A stretch of 57,580 nt of DNA from Brumimicrobium sp051745635. Its GTDB lineage: Bacteria; Bacteroidota; Bacteroidia; Flavobacteriales_D; Crocinitomicaceae. Positions 1 to 7,935 of the stretch are shown piece by piece. Both the position numbers and the translations under genes were made by a program. How positions within the stretch are numbered: position 1 is the first letter of the stretch; each line of letters begins with the position of its first letter. The notes beneath the pieces were generated by a model. It did not search any database. It was not told the DNA's origin and was given only the letters and a program-made list of their open reading frames with translations. The stretch lies in assembly GCA_051745635.1 (NCBI GenBank), contig JBNJEH010000012.1, positions 1-57,580 of the forward strand, in the 5' to 3' direction.

Positions 1-51
1 GGAAAGGTTCCCCCTGATGAAAAGTATTACGGTCAAAAATTGGCTGGTTAA
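1..51 (+). CDS. possible 3' end of a gene cut by the window edge
   Basis: Reading from base 1 gives 16 codons and then TAA at 49-51. The peptide ends in Tyr-Tyr-Gly-Gln-Lys-Leu-Ala-Gly and looks like a normal soluble C-terminus. Another frame is also open here, so the assignment is weak and no function can be given. Confidence 0.25.
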   Translation, partial: GKVPPDEKYYGQKLAG

Positions 52-171
52 ACAATTAAAGTTAAGTTTGATTTTGTCCTAAAGATGGGGAGGGGTATAT
101 TGTTATTTCATTGAAGGCAACATAAAATACAACGACTATTTAATTCAATTCGCAATAAAGCATATCGGTCT

Positions 172-285
172 GCGCATAACATAAGTGGCGACTTAAAATG
201 CACAATCTTTTCGGTTCAACTTTTACTTTCTAAAAATACGCGAACCTTTCGTTTCAGCACTAAATTCGCCATTTTTGTTATGCGC
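172..285. repeat. attC-like two-step palindromic element, copy 1
   Basis: The outer arms GCGCATAACA (172-181) and TGTTATGCGC (276-285) are perfect inverted repeats. Inside them, after a 4-nt unpaired step on each side (TAAG and TTTT), a second pair TGGCGA (186-191) and TCGCCA (266-271) matches. About 74 nt of loop lie between. Two pairs of boxes separated by an unpaired spacer is the layout of integron attC sites, and GCATAAC/GTTATGC resembles the R boxes of Vibrio-type sites. A close copy lies at 2910-3022. Each copy sits directly downstream of a minus-strand cargo gene. No integrase is in the window, so attC-like describes shape only. Confidence 0.7.
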
Positions 286-293
286 TGTTGTGG

Positions 294-635
294 CTAGTGC
301 TTTTCCACTATGCTTTGAATTTCCTTTTTCAATTCTGGTAGTTCTCGAATTATTATCGTCCAAATAACTTCGTCAGAAATGCTATCATATTCGTGAGCGA
401 TTCTATTTCGAGTTCCAATTATCTTTTGTGAGTTGTTGATTTGAAAATCAGATTCTTTGTGTTTTACTATTCGGTTTATTGCTTCTCCGATTATCTCAAC
501 ATTTCGTTCAACTGCTTTTTTGGTTTTTAAGTCTTTTTGATACTCAAAGAAATCTCTTTTTTCGGGTAGAAACTCAAATATTTCGTCAATAGATTTAATT
601 ATGTCTTCAAACCAAGCATTAATTCTGTTGTCCAT
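294..635 (-). CDS. hepT: HepT-family toxin (HEPN domain) of an MntA/HepT pair
   Basis: A 113-residue, mostly helical protein of the HepT/DUF86 family (HEPN ribonuclease toxins). The family's catalytic motif R-x4-H-x-Y is present near residue 76 as Arg-Asn-Arg-Ile-Ala-His-Glu-Tyr. In studied MntA-HepT systems the toxin is an RNase, and the partner nucleotidyltransferase blocks it by adding AMP to the motif tyrosine, which is retained here. The gene overlaps the 3' end of mntA by 17 nt, so the two are translated as a unit, antitoxin first. The stop codon lies inside a 10-bp inverted-repeat arm (287-296) that recurs at 985-994 upstream of mntA. The pair is therefore bracketed as cargo of a cassette-like unit. 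Confidence 0.88.
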   Translation of the reverse strand: MDNRINAWFEDIIKSIDEIFEFLPEKRDFFEYQKDLKTKKAVERNVEIIGEAINRIVKHKESDFQINNSQKIIGTRNRIAHEYDSISDEVIWTIIIRELPELKKEIQSIVEKH

Positions 636-927
636 AAATCAGAATTTTAGTGCTATCTAGCTCTTTTCTGAAAAATTTATTTTTTATTCCACGTTCTTCG
701 ATTAAGTCAATTTGTCGCTGAAGTAATTTTTCTAAATTTTCTTTGAGTTGAAAATATAAGTCCGTGTACTTAAACGGATCCGTTTCTTCAAAATCTACAA
801 CAAAATCGATGTCAGAATCGTCTTTAAAATCATCACGAGTCACAGAGCCAAAAGCGGAAAACGTTTTGACTTTGTATTGCTTACAAAGTTTCTTAATTCG
901 ATTAATGTTTTTTTCAGATATTTTCAT
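619..927 (-). CDS. mntA: MntA-family nucleotidyltransferase antitoxin
   Basis: A 102-residue minimal nucleotidyltransferase. The family signature G-S-x10-D-x-D is complete: Gly-Ser near residue 27 followed after ten residues by Asp-Ile-Asp, with a further acidic residue in the next strand. Proteins of this size paired with HepT transfer AMP from ATP to the HepT tyrosine and neutralise the toxin. Its 3' end overlaps hepT by 17 nt. AT content is higher than in the core genes nearby, consistent with recent transfer. It could be described simply as a nucleotidyltransferase-domain protein, but the HepT partner makes the antitoxin role likely. Confidence 0.88.
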   Translation of the reverse strand: MKISEKNINRIKKLCKQYKVKTFSAFGSVTRDDFKDDSDIDFVVDFEETDPFKYTDLYFQLKENLEKLLQRQIDLIEERGIKNKFFRKELDSTKILIYGQQN

Positions 928-984
928 AAGACAAAAATACTCAAATTTTAGTTCAAATCATTCTTTGAAAGTTTTTCTCAGCAT

Positions 985-1076
985 TAGCCACAACTAATAA
1001 CTAAGCACACACACTCCCACCCCATAAAATTACTCAATTTTTTCAACCTAAAAAAAACCGCTCGAGCCCTTAAAAG
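985..1076. repeat. conserved far end of cassette-like unit, copy 1
   Basis: TAGCCACAAC (985-994) is the inverted partner of GTTGTGGCTA (287-296), so the mntA-hepT pair is bracketed by these arms. It is followed by a block (about 1018-1076) that is nearly identical to 4143-4200. Both contain CCCCATAAAAT, ACTCAATTTTTTCAACC and an A-run before CCGCT. The block is therefore a conserved end of the cassette-like unit, opposite the attC-like end. It precedes the cargo on the minus strand and might carry its promoter. Confidence 0.65.
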
Positions 1077-1250
1077 AAAAACTATCGAAGCCCCTTTCAT
1101 CGAAGAACTCAGCACAAAATATTTGATCAACGCAGCACGATCAGCGCGCTGAAAAACAAGTTGGGATCAATTGAGACACTCGAAATAAGTCTGAAAGTGT
1201 AGTGCAGATCGGAGTTACGGTACTGGATTGGTGGTTGTTTGTTGGCAACA

Positions 1251-1619
1251 TTAGTAATAGTTGAGCTTAACATGTGAAGACAATCTCGAAGTATCAAAAC
1301 GAATATTGCTCAACGTTTGTTTTCTCTTTCTTTGCTGTCTGTAATGAATTAATAGTGCCCAGGCACCGAAACTCGCGAATGCAGCCAGGGTATACCAGCT
1401 GCTCCTCTCGACTCCTTTTTCAGAATAATCAAGCTTTAAGTTTAATATCTTCGATTTAAGCTCATTAGGCAATTTACTAGTTCTACATTTTTCCTTGAAA
1501 CGTTCTAACTCAACTATTAAACTTATTAATTCTTCATCTGTTACGCGCCTATCCTTTAAATATCTCTCGCATTCATGCGAAACAAAATCTAAATATTTTA
1601 CACAGGTATTTACGTCCAT
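1251..1619 (-). CDS. hypothetical protein with one C-terminal membrane segment
   Basis: A 122-residue protein I do not recognise. Residues 1-70 are charged and helical with several cysteines. Residues about 75-93 form one likely membrane helix (Trp-Tyr-Thr-Leu-Ala-Ala-Phe-Ala-Ser-Phe-Gly), followed by a strongly basic stretch (Arg-Gln-Gln-Arg-Lys-Arg-Lys), which suggests a cytoplasmic tail. It stands alone between the two cassette-like units, with no operon partner, in AT-rich DNA. It could be an accessory orphan gene; no function is proposed. Confidence 0.5.
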   Translation of the reverse strand: MDVNTCVKYLDFVSHECERYLKDRRVTDEELISLIVELERFKEKCRTSKLPNELKSKILNLKLDYSEKGVERSSWYTLAAFASFGAWALLIHYRQQRKRKQTLSNIRFDTSRLSSHVKLNYY

Positions 1620-1716
1620 ACGTCATTGTTGTAGCGGTCTAAAATAGGCAAAGTAGCGCAAATATTGAGCCCTATCGGCGCTTTTTTGCTTATTTGTTGA
1701 TATGAGCATCTAATTA

Positions 1717-2799
1717 TTACTCAGTTCGGAACACTTTTTCTGAAGTACCATCACTATATATGAATATCAATAGAGTATTCGTTCTATCTACGGTTTCCTT
1801 TCCCATCATGTCAATTATTCTTCTTATGTTGCGACTTTCAGTTTGAAATTCATCTATTCCAGCAACCAAACAATCATTATAACAATCTTGTGAAAATGAT
1901 GATACGTGATCTACTTGGGAGTAGTTTGAAGTTGCCCAAGTGCTATCGTCAACTTCTATACAATTTAAATTAGGGTTTCCTGTCGCTATTAATAAATCAA
2001 GTTCATATGGGTAACCATTTTTAAGATTTAAACATTTAAGATTATTATTTTCACAGCGCACGTATTTTAAATTCTCATTTTGAGAGAAGTCGAGTGTTGT
2101 TAGTAAATTGTTGCCACAATAAACATCACGTAAAGAGGAACAATTTGTAAAATCAATATCTTCAATAAGGTTATTTTGACACTTAAAATATTGAAGCCAA
2201 GAGTTTTGAGTCAAATCGAGAGACGTTAGTTCATTAGATTGGCAGGTAAAGCTAATGATATTTGAGCAATTGGTGATGTCAACTGAAGTCAATTGATTGA
2301 AAGACACGTGAAGGTAAATCAAATTGAGATTGTTTGACACATCCAAACTGTTAAGACCAGCAAAATTTGCGTATAAACGTTCAAGAAGATTGTTTTGACT
2401 TAAATCCACAGATTGCAAGTTGTTTGAGCCACACTCCAACCACTCTAGGTTTGAATTTTGAGTTACATTTAAATAAACAGCTTGATTTCCTCTGCATATT
2501 AACTTTTTCAAATTTGGATTGCTTGAGAAATCAAGAGTATCTATCGAGTTCATGGTACAATTCAATTCCTCCAAAGCATTGAAGTCTTCTATTCCGGTTA
2601 AGTCAGAGATGTCAAGCCATGATATATCTAGATCTACAATTGAATTAATACTGTCCGTAAAAACCTGACCGTCTGTGGATCCAGAATCATAACCAAGATC
2701 GATCAAAGCTTGTTCAAAAATTGTATCTGGTATACTTGTGACTTGACCGTAGGATAAGGTAAAGAAGAAAAAAAAGTAAATCGCACCAGTAAATTTCAT
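1717..2799 (-). CDS. secreted leucine-rich-repeat protein with T9SS-type C-terminus
   Basis: A 360-residue exported protein. A signal peptide (residues 1-18, Phe-rich) is followed by about nine leucine-rich repeats (residues about 60-270) of the pattern L-x-x-L-D-x-S-x-N-x-x-L with frequent cysteine before the Asn, as in Bacteroidota internalin-like proteins. The last ~40 residues contain I-I-D-M-M-G-K-E-T, then Ser-Asp-Gly-Thr and Lys-Val-Phe, matching the C-terminal sorting signal of one class of type IX secretion cargo. It is therefore probably surface-attached or released and used in adhesion or binding. No partner gene is adjacent. Confidence 0.8.
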   Translation of the reverse strand: MKFTGAIYFFFFFTLSYGQVTSIPDTIFEQALIDLGYDSGSTDGQVFTDSINSIVDLDISWLDISDLTGIEDFNALEELNCTMNSIDTLDFSSNPNLKKLICRGNQAVYLNVTQNSNLEWLECGSNNLQSVDLSQNNLLERLYANFAGLNSLDVSNNLNLIYLHVSFNQLTSVDITNCSNIISFTCQSNELTSLDLTQNSWLQYFKCQNNLIEDIDFTNCSSLRDVYCGNNLLTTLDFSQNENLKYVRCENNNLKCLNLKNGYPYELDLLIATGNPNLNCIEVDDSTWATSNYSQVDHVSSFSQDCYNDCLVAGIDEFQTESRNIRRIIDMMGKETVDRTNTLLIFIYSDGTSEKVFRTE

Positions 2800-2909
2800 A
2801 AATTCTTATTTCATTCAAAATAACAATTATAGATAGAAGTAGACGTTAAATTCATTTCGTATTTATTGATTCAATGGTTGAGTAGCACAATTATTGCTTA
2901 TAACGGTTC

Positions 2910-3022
2910 GCGCATAACATAAGTGGCGGCTTAAAATGCGCAAACTTTTCGGTTAAACTTTAAGTTTCTAAAAATACTAAATTTTTCGTTTCAGCACCAA
3001 ATTCGCCATTTTTGTTATGCGC
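2910..3022. repeat. attC-like two-step palindromic element, copy 2
   Basis: Same architecture as 172-285: outer arms GCGCATAACA (2910-2919) and TGTTATGCGC (3013-3022) with an inner pair TGGCG/CGCCA separated by unpaired 4-nt steps. The sequence between is also clearly similar to copy 1 (for example the shared stretches around CTTTTCGGTT and TTTCGTTTCAGCAC). On the outside, GTTGCCATT (3024-3032) is the inverted partner of AATGGCAAC (4107-4115). The bracketed cargo is the IS-interrupted small gene at 3257-4011. Confidence 0.7.
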
Positions 3023-3307
3023 TGTTGCCATTTCGTTGTTTTTTTCAGAGTACATTTTAATCAGCTGAATTCGTTTTATGGTTTTCAGCATTGGAATGAG
3101 TTCGTTCAGTGTTTTGTTCAATTACATTTTCAATTTCTAATAAGTGAGTAATTCGATACTCCTTAAATTACGAATTCATTTTTTTTTATTCTTATTAAGA
3201 ATTGGATTCCGAAAAAAATGAGCTAAAATACCCTAAGAATATTATTTCAGAATCAATTATTCGTCCTTAAATTTTCTTTCAGAATATTGTCCTAATTGAT
3301 AAGCAAA

Positions 3308-3885
3308 TAAACTACCTCGGGGCAAGCCCACGAGGTATTAGAACAACTTAAGTTGCCCCGAATGGATTTTTTTGTATTCTTCCGCTTTCCCTTGATTCTG
3401 AACATATTTCTGAATCACCTCTTTACCTGCATATAAACCTACCGTATTTGCATAAAATCCACTTGTCCAAAAATTACCTCCCCATAACATTGATTTTATT
3501 TCTGGATGTAGTCGGAATATCTCTCTTGAAACTATACTTTTTATCGTTCGAACTATGCTACTTACTGACATTGTTGGCACACTTTGAACTAGAAAATGAA
3601 CATGGTCCGGTTCATGTCCTATTTCTATAAATTCAATCTCATAACGCTCAGATATACCTTCACATATACTCACCATCGTTGATCCTGACTCTTCTGTTAT
3701 AACCTTTTTTCTATACTTCAAAGGAAAAACCAAATGGTACATCAACAAGGTTTTGTTATGGCTCTTGTATATATGCTCTTCATCCATGAAACGAATATAC
3801 GCTTTTTCAAAGCGTTATGAAAAACCATCCGTTTTTCAAACTTTTCCTGTACTACAACCCGAGGCAAGCCTCGGGGAATTCTTTA
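3308..3885 (-). mobile_element. IS200/IS605-type element with a single tnpA
   Basis: About 578 bp long, with boundaries inferred from the gene it interrupts. It carries tnpA (3338-3787) and no tnpB. As expected for this family there are no terminal inverted repeats but subterminal hairpins. At the 3' end of tnpA, TACCTCG...CGAGGTA (3313-3337) encloses GGG-CAAG-CCC and has one bulged A. Upstream of tnpA there is a stem CCCGAGG-CAAG-CCTCGGG (3858-3875). Both share the CAAG tip. A third hairpin, ACGCTTT-TTC-AAAGCGT (3799-3815), lies just before the start codon and could limit translation of the transposase. Confidence 0.8.
3338..3787 (-). CDS. tnpA: IS200-like transposase TnpA (Y1 HUH endonuclease)
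   Basis: A 149-residue single-strand DNA transposase. The HUH metal motif is seen near residue 82 as His-Val-His within Glu-Pro-Asp-His-Val-His-Phe-Leu. The nucleophilic tyrosine is probably in Ile-Gln-Lys-Tyr-Val-Gln-Asn-Gln near residue 128. Length matches intact family members and no frameshift is seen, so the element may be active. The stop codon directly abuts the right-end hairpin. Confidence 0.92.
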   Translation of the reverse strand: MDEEHIYKSHNKTLLMYHLVFPLKYRKKVITEESGSTMVSICEGISERYEIEFIEIGHEPDHVHFLVQSVPTMSVSSIVRTIKSIVSREIFRLHPEIKSMLWGGNFWTSGFYANTVGLYAGKEVIQKYVQNQGKAEEYKKIHSGQLKLF

Positions 3886-4105
3886 GATTAAAATAGGAAT
3901 TAATGATAAACCCATATACTTTTCTAAAAGTCCGTATTCTGATAGTGCAATTAATATTGCAGCCGAAACAATGATAAAAATTATATCAAATATTCTTTTC
4001 TTTATTTTCATTTTTTTAGATTTTGAGTGAATTTATTTTTTTGTTATTTTTCAAAAATCAGATGTTTCAAATTTCTATTTTTTATTTCTGAGTTTATTTC
4101 ACAAT

Positions 4106-4200
4106 GAATGGCAACTTATGACTATGCACCACCACCTACACCACCCCATAAAATCACTCAATTTTTTCAACCTAAAAAACCGCTACCCCCTTTTAAGAAC
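4106..4200. repeat. conserved far end of cassette-like unit, copy 2
   Basis: AATGGCAAC (4107-4115) pairs as an inverted repeat with GTTGCCATT at 3024-3032. The bases 4143-4200 are nearly identical to 1018-1076. This gives the second unit the same two ends as the first, around different cargo. Confidence 0.65.
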
Positions 4201-4607
4201 AACCAGTCCCCACAAGATCAAACGACCAGAAGCAGCAAGATGCCAAGCGATATTTGTCGTTTGTAATTGATTGTAAATGTCAATTGAGTTGTACCCTTCT
4301 CCAATCTGTTGTTCCATGATAACTGTTATTCAAGAAGAATTGAAGAGTAAGGCACTTCGGCACACTTCGACACACTTCGACACACTTCGACAGGCTCAGT
4401 GGAGCCGGCTCAGTGGAGTCAGCTCAGTGGAGTTAGTTCAGTGGGGTCAGCTCGGTGTAAAAATGTAGAATAGTGTATACGGATTTGAGAATATTGAAGT
4501 GGAGTAACTTCTGAAATCCACGGTTCAGTATTCGGTATTCCCCGGTTCTCATTCAACATTCTATATTCCCCGGTTCCACGGTTCTGCGATTCCATGGTTC
4601 TAAACCG
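4201..4607. repeat. intergenic stretch with short tandem repeats
   Basis: No convincing gene. CACACTTCGA is repeated three times at 4361-4390. It is followed by about 4.5 copies of a 14-bp unit based on GCTCAGTGGAGTCA at 4394-4457, drifting from copy to copy. Downstream, 4500-4600 has several short phrases such as GGTTCCACGGTTC and CATTCTATATTCC. The latter recurs at 47198-47215. Confidence 0.6.
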
Positions 4608-5591
4608 CTACGGTTTCACCATATAGTGCTGAACGGCCGTCAATACATCGCGATACGCCCAGTGTACCAAAGTGTCTTCTTCCACGATTGGCAAACCTGC
4701 TCGAAAAAAGAGTTGCTGGGTTAGCTCGTAGAGTTTTAGGTTGTTATTTCCTAAATCTGATTGCATCTGCTGCGCTACCTCATCCGTCATGTTGTCGCTA
4801 ACTACTGCTTCACTGATCTTTTCTGACCAGTCTAAACTCGATTGCTTTGCTTCTTCGACCAAAGGTTCGAATTGCTCCTCAATCACCTGAAGAGAGGTCG
4901 CATTCAACGGATGTTGCCGACACTTCTCGAGGAAACATTCGATGATCCCGATAAACGAAGCGCTCATACAAAGTCGGGCAAAGGTCTCAAAAGGAACCTG
5001 GTGTACGAGATAGGCGTATGGGTTTTGCACCGCGTTGATCTGGAATTCATATCCCGATGGAATGGATTGGTCTCGAATGTCTATCGCATAAGACGAAGTG
5101 TTCCGCAATCCGAAAATCGGCCATTTTTCATCGGCGAGTTGCACCTGATTCCGGGGAACGACGAAGGTTTTGAGCATTCCTTCCGCATTGCCGGCATTTA
5201 AACTAAAATAGCTGGCGTGTTTTGCACCGGTGCAGCGCGACCAGGTCCCGTTAATCACGTATCGATCTTGAGCAGCTCTTTTCCACGATCCACTGGCAAA
5301 TCCACTTCCCGCGATGACGGCTTTTTCAGGGGTGAAAATTTCTTTTGCCGCTTCGTGATGAAAAAAACCGGAAAACCAGTTGGCACCGGCACCGAGATTG
5401 ACCGTCCAGCCAAGTCCGCCTTGAATTTCAGCGACGCGGATGAGTTCCTGCAGACCTTCCCGCAGCGAAAGTTCTAATCCTCCATAGATCGCTGGCACAA
5501 ATAGTTTAAAGCGTTTTTTGCCGTACAGCTCCTCCAATCGCTCATCAGTCAAATAAGTTTGTTGATATTCTGCTATCGCAAATGGTTTCAT
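4608..5591 (-). CDS. acyl-CoA dehydrogenase-like flavoprotein
   Basis: 327 residues with the outline of the acyl-CoA dehydrogenase/HpaB-C-like fold: helical N-terminal part (Leu-Phe-Val-Pro-x-x-Tyr-Gly-Gly near 30-38), a middle beta domain (residues about 90-190, with Gly-Ser-Gly-x-Ala-Ser-Gly and a Gly-Thr-Trp strand typical of the flavin face), and a C-terminal helical bundle. It is shorter than the usual 380-400 residues and the catalytic glutamate cannot be placed, so substrate is unknown. The start lies 4 nt after the aroB stop, so the two are probably one transcript. Possible roles include oxidation of an acyl thioester or an FMN-dependent monooxygenase; I cannot choose. Confidence 0.68.
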   Translation of the reverse strand: MKPFAIAEYQQTYLTDERLEELYGKKRFKLFVPAIYGGLELSLREGLQELIRVAEIQGGLGWTVNLGAGANWFSGFFHHEAAKEIFTPEKAVIAGSGFASGSWKRAAQDRYVINGTWSRCTGAKHASYFSLNAGNAEGMLKTFVVPRNQVQLADEKWPIFGLRNTSSYAIDIRDQSIPSGYEFQINAVQNPYAYLVHQVPFETFARLCMSASFIGIIECFLEKCRQHPLNATSLQVIEEQFEPLVEEAKQSSLDWSEKISEAVVSDNMTDEVAQQMQSDLGNNNLKLYELTQQLFFRAGLPIVEEDTLVHWAYRDVLTAVQHYMVKP

Positions 5592-5595
5592 CCAA

Positions 5596-6663
5596 TTAAT
5601 TTTTTATGATGTGCTGCAGCGCGAGGCGCATCTGTTCAGCCGAAACGCTACCGTCGATGACGCTATCTCCAATGGATCGCAGCAAAGTACAGTTCAACGT
5701 TTCAGCGGTGTTCTTTTTGTCCTGGCGCATGAGTTCGATCAACGCTGGAATATCGTTTTCTTTGATCGGTGCCTTACCATAGATTTCTCGAATATCCCGT
5801 TCAATCGCTTCAAATTTTTGTTGGTCTAATCCGGCTATTTCTTGCGATAGAAAAGCTTCGGCAATCATTCCCCAGGCTACGCAATCGCCGTGGGTGACGC
5901 CCCTATTTTCTTGGGTACAATAGCCTTCTATGGCATGTCCGACAGTGTGACCAAAATTCAACTTTTTACGTTCATTTTTCTCCTCAGGATCGCGGTCAAC
6001 AATATCCGCTTTTAACTGAACCGCTCTGGCAATGACTTGCTCAGACAAAGCGTCAAATCCTGTAATCATCGTTTCATAAAATTGAGCATCGCTAATGAGA
6101 CCGTGCTTGATCATTTCTGCACGTCCGGATCGCATTTCTCGTTCGGGAAGTGTTTTTAGAAAGATCGGGTCGCAAAATGTAAAATGAGGCAGCGAAAATG
6201 TTCCGAGCTGGTTCTTCCACGGGGGAAGATTGATCCCTGTTTTTCCGCCCACCGAAGCGTCGACCATCGCCAGCAAAGTGGTCGGTATATTGATAAACGA
6301 AATTCCGCGTTTATAAACCGAAGCGATAAATCCGCCCATATCTGTCACCACGCCTCCGCCGAGATTAATGATCAAATCGCCGCGCTTGATTTTATATTCG
6401 CTCATGGCCTGCCACACCTGAAAACAAATCTCCATCGTCTTGTTTTCCTCTCCATCGGGAAGCACAATCACTTCCGCGGTTTTGAGCGACTCAAAACTTG
6501 TCAACAGGTACGGCCAACAGTGCTCGTGCGTATTTTCATCGACGAACACCACCTTTCCGGCATCGGCAGCATCTTCACTCAACAGCCTACCCAGCTGACT
6601 GTCAGTAATCGAACCCACTTCTACGCGGTTTTTTTCACTCGCTATTTTCTCAATCATCGGCAA
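5596..6663 (-). CDS. aroB: 3-dehydroquinate synthase
   Basis: 355 residues, the usual length. It converts DAHP to 3-dehydroquinate, the second step of the shikimate pathway, in the cytoplasm using NAD and a divalent metal. Visible family motifs are Asp-Gly-Glu-x-x-Lys near 70, the nucleotide loop Gly-Gly-Gly-Val-Val-Thr-Asp-Met-Gly-Gly near 101-110, Lys-Thr-Gly-Ile-Asn near 141, the metal-binding Glu of Ala-Glu-Met-Ile-Lys-His-Gly near 183, and metal histidines in Phe-Gly-His-Thr-Val-Gly-His and Thr-His-Gly-Asp. It is divergent from the proline dehydrogenase gene and followed after 4 nt by the ACAD-like gene. Confidence 0.96.
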   Translation of the reverse strand: MPMIEKIASEKNRVEVGSITDSQLGRLLSEDAADAGKVVFVDENTHEHCWPYLLTSFESLKTAEVIVLPDGEENKTMEICFQVWQAMSEYKIKRGDLIINLGGGVVTDMGGFIASVYKRGISFINIPTTLLAMVDASVGGKTGINLPPWKNQLGTFSLPHFTFCDPIFLKTLPEREMRSGRAEMIKHGLISDAQFYETMITGFDALSEQVIARAVQLKADIVDRDPEEKNERKKLNFGHTVGHAIEGYCTQENRGVTHGDCVAWGMIAEAFLSQEIAGLDQQKFEAIERDIREIYGKAPIKENDIPALIELMRQDKKNTAETLNCTLLRSIGDSVIDGSVSAEQMRLALQHIIKN

Positions 6664-6672
6664 CTTCTTCTA

Positions 6673-6689
6673 TTGATTCGTATAATCAA
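6673..6689. promoter_or_regulatory. palindrome between divergent aroB and proline dehydrogenase genes
   Basis: TTGATT-CGTAT-AATCAA is a perfect 6-bp inverted repeat with a 5-nt spacer in the 75-bp gap between the divergent starts at 6663 and 6739. The position fits an operator acting on one or both genes. No regulator is identified. Confidence 0.3.
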
Positions 6690-6738
6690 ACAACAATAAT
6701 AAGAACAAGTTGGAACAAAATAGTGTTGGAAATTTAAA

Positions 6739-7935
6739 ATGAGCCATTATTTTTACAGCATGATTTCATTTGACGACACGGAAATTGCTTTTAAATATAA
6801 GTCGACGCGTGATTTAAAACGTGCCTACACGATGTTCAAGTTAGTGGGGAAATCGTGGTTGGTTCGTTTTGGCAAATGGATCACTCCTGTTGCGTTTAAA
6901 TTACGACTTCCGATTCAGGGAGTTATACGCTCCACCATCTTTCGTCAATTTTGTGGAGGGGAGTCTATTGATCAATGCGACGATACCATCAAAACGCTTT
7001 TCGATTATCGCGTGGGGACCATTCTGGATTATTCCGTGGAGGGCATGTCTGTGGAAAGTGATTTTGATGGAACATGTGATGAAATCGTTGGAACGATCAA
7101 AAAAGCCAAAAACAATCATCCCGCCATTCCGTTTGCCGTTTTTAAAGTGACGGGGATTAGTCGGCACGGACTACTGGAGAAGCTAAACGATGAGGAAGCT
7201 GAAATAACACCCGAGGAACGAAACGAATTTGCAGCGGTGGTAAAACGAATGGATCGTATTTGTGCCTACGCGTATGAGGCAGATACCCCTGTTTTTATCG
7301 ATGCAGAAGAATCCTGGATTCAAAATACCATTGACCGTCTGGCAGAATCGATGATGGTCAAGTACAACAAGAAAAGAGCCATTGTTTACAACACTTTTCA
7401 AATGTATCGTCACGATCGCCTCGATTACTTGAAAAACAAACTCGGGGAGGCGAAACGCGAAGGGTTTAAACTTGGCGCCAAAGTCGTTCGCGGAGCCTAT
7501 ATGGAAAAAGAAAGAGAGCGCGCTGCAGAAATGGACTACCTTTCTCCGATTCAACCGGACAAAATTACGTGCGATCAGGATTTTGACGCTTCTTTAGAAC
7601 TCCTTATTGAAAACCTCGATTATTGTGCTTTTTGTTGTGGTACGCACAACGAGGATAGCAACATTTTCCTCACTGAGCTCATGAAAAAACACGATATCGA
7701 TCAGCGCGATGAACGCATTTATTTTGCTCAACTCCTCGGGATGTCCGATCATATCTCTTTTAACCTGGCACACGCCAATTACCAGGTAGCCAAATATGTG
7801 CCGTACGGTCCAATCAAAGATGTCATGCCCTATTTATTGCGCAGAGCGACTGAAAACACCTCTGTCGGCGGTCAGACAGGTCGGGAATTACAACTCATTT
7901 CGAGAGAATGGCGGAGGAGGAAAGGAAGAAAGTGA
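6739..7935 (+). CDS. proline dehydrogenase
   Basis: 398 residues; stand-alone proline dehydrogenase of the Bacteroidota type, oxidising proline to pyrroline-5-carboxylate with FAD. The TIM-barrel motifs are present: Phe-Ile-Asp-Ala-Glu near 185, Tyr-Asn-Thr-Phe-Gln-Met-Tyr near 216, Val-Val-Arg-Gly-Ala-Tyr near 249, Gly-Thr-His-Asn near 296, Gln-Leu-Leu-Gly-Met-Ser-Asp near 332, and Tyr-Leu-Leu-Arg-Arg-Ala-x-Glu-Asn near 367, the substrate-binding RRxxEN signature. No fused P5C dehydrogenase domain. It is transcribed alone, divergently from aroB. Confidence 0.94.
   Translation: MSHYFYSMISFDDTEIAFKYKSTRDLKRAYTMFKLVGKSWLVRFGKWITPVAFKLRLPIQGVIRSTIFRQFCGGESIDQCDDTIKTLFDYRVGTILDYSVEGMSVESDFDGTCDEIVGTIKKAKNNHPAIPFAVFKVTGISRHGLLEKLNDEEAEITPEERNEFAAVVKRMDRICAYAYEADTPVFIDAEESWIQNTIDRLAESMMVKYNKKRAIVYNTFQMYRHDRLDYLKNKLGEAKREGFKLGAKVVRGAYMEKERERAAEMDYLSPIQPDKITCDQDFDASLELLIENLDYCAFCCGTHNEDSNIFLTELMKKHDIDQRDERIYFAQLLGMSDHISFNLAHANYQVAKYVPYGPIKDVMPYLLRRATENTSVGGQTGRELQLISREWRRRKGRK

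Larger units (their letters stand above)
3257..4011 (-). pseudogene. small membrane-protein gene split by an IS200-type insertion
   Basis: The 5' part runs from ATG at 4011 to about 3886 (42 codons) and encodes a basic start followed by one hydrophobic helix (Ile-Phe-Asp-Ile-Ile-Phe-Ile-Ile-Val) and Ser-Leu-Ile-Pro-Ile-Leu-Ile. The open frame then enters the insertion sequence and stops. On the far side of the element, minus-strand bases about 3307 to 3257 encode Phe-Ala-Tyr-Gln-Leu-Gly-Gln-Tyr-Ser-Glu-Arg-Lys-Phe-Lys-Asp-Glu and a stop. Joining 3886 to 3307 removes the element and restores one 58-residue frame without a target duplication, as expected for IS200/IS605 transposition. Function is unknown. 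Confidence 0.72.

Noticed and set aside
4361..4457. Possible CRISPR array
   Set aside because: Units are 10 and 14 bp with no spacers between them, and no cas genes are present; it is a degenerate tandem repeat.
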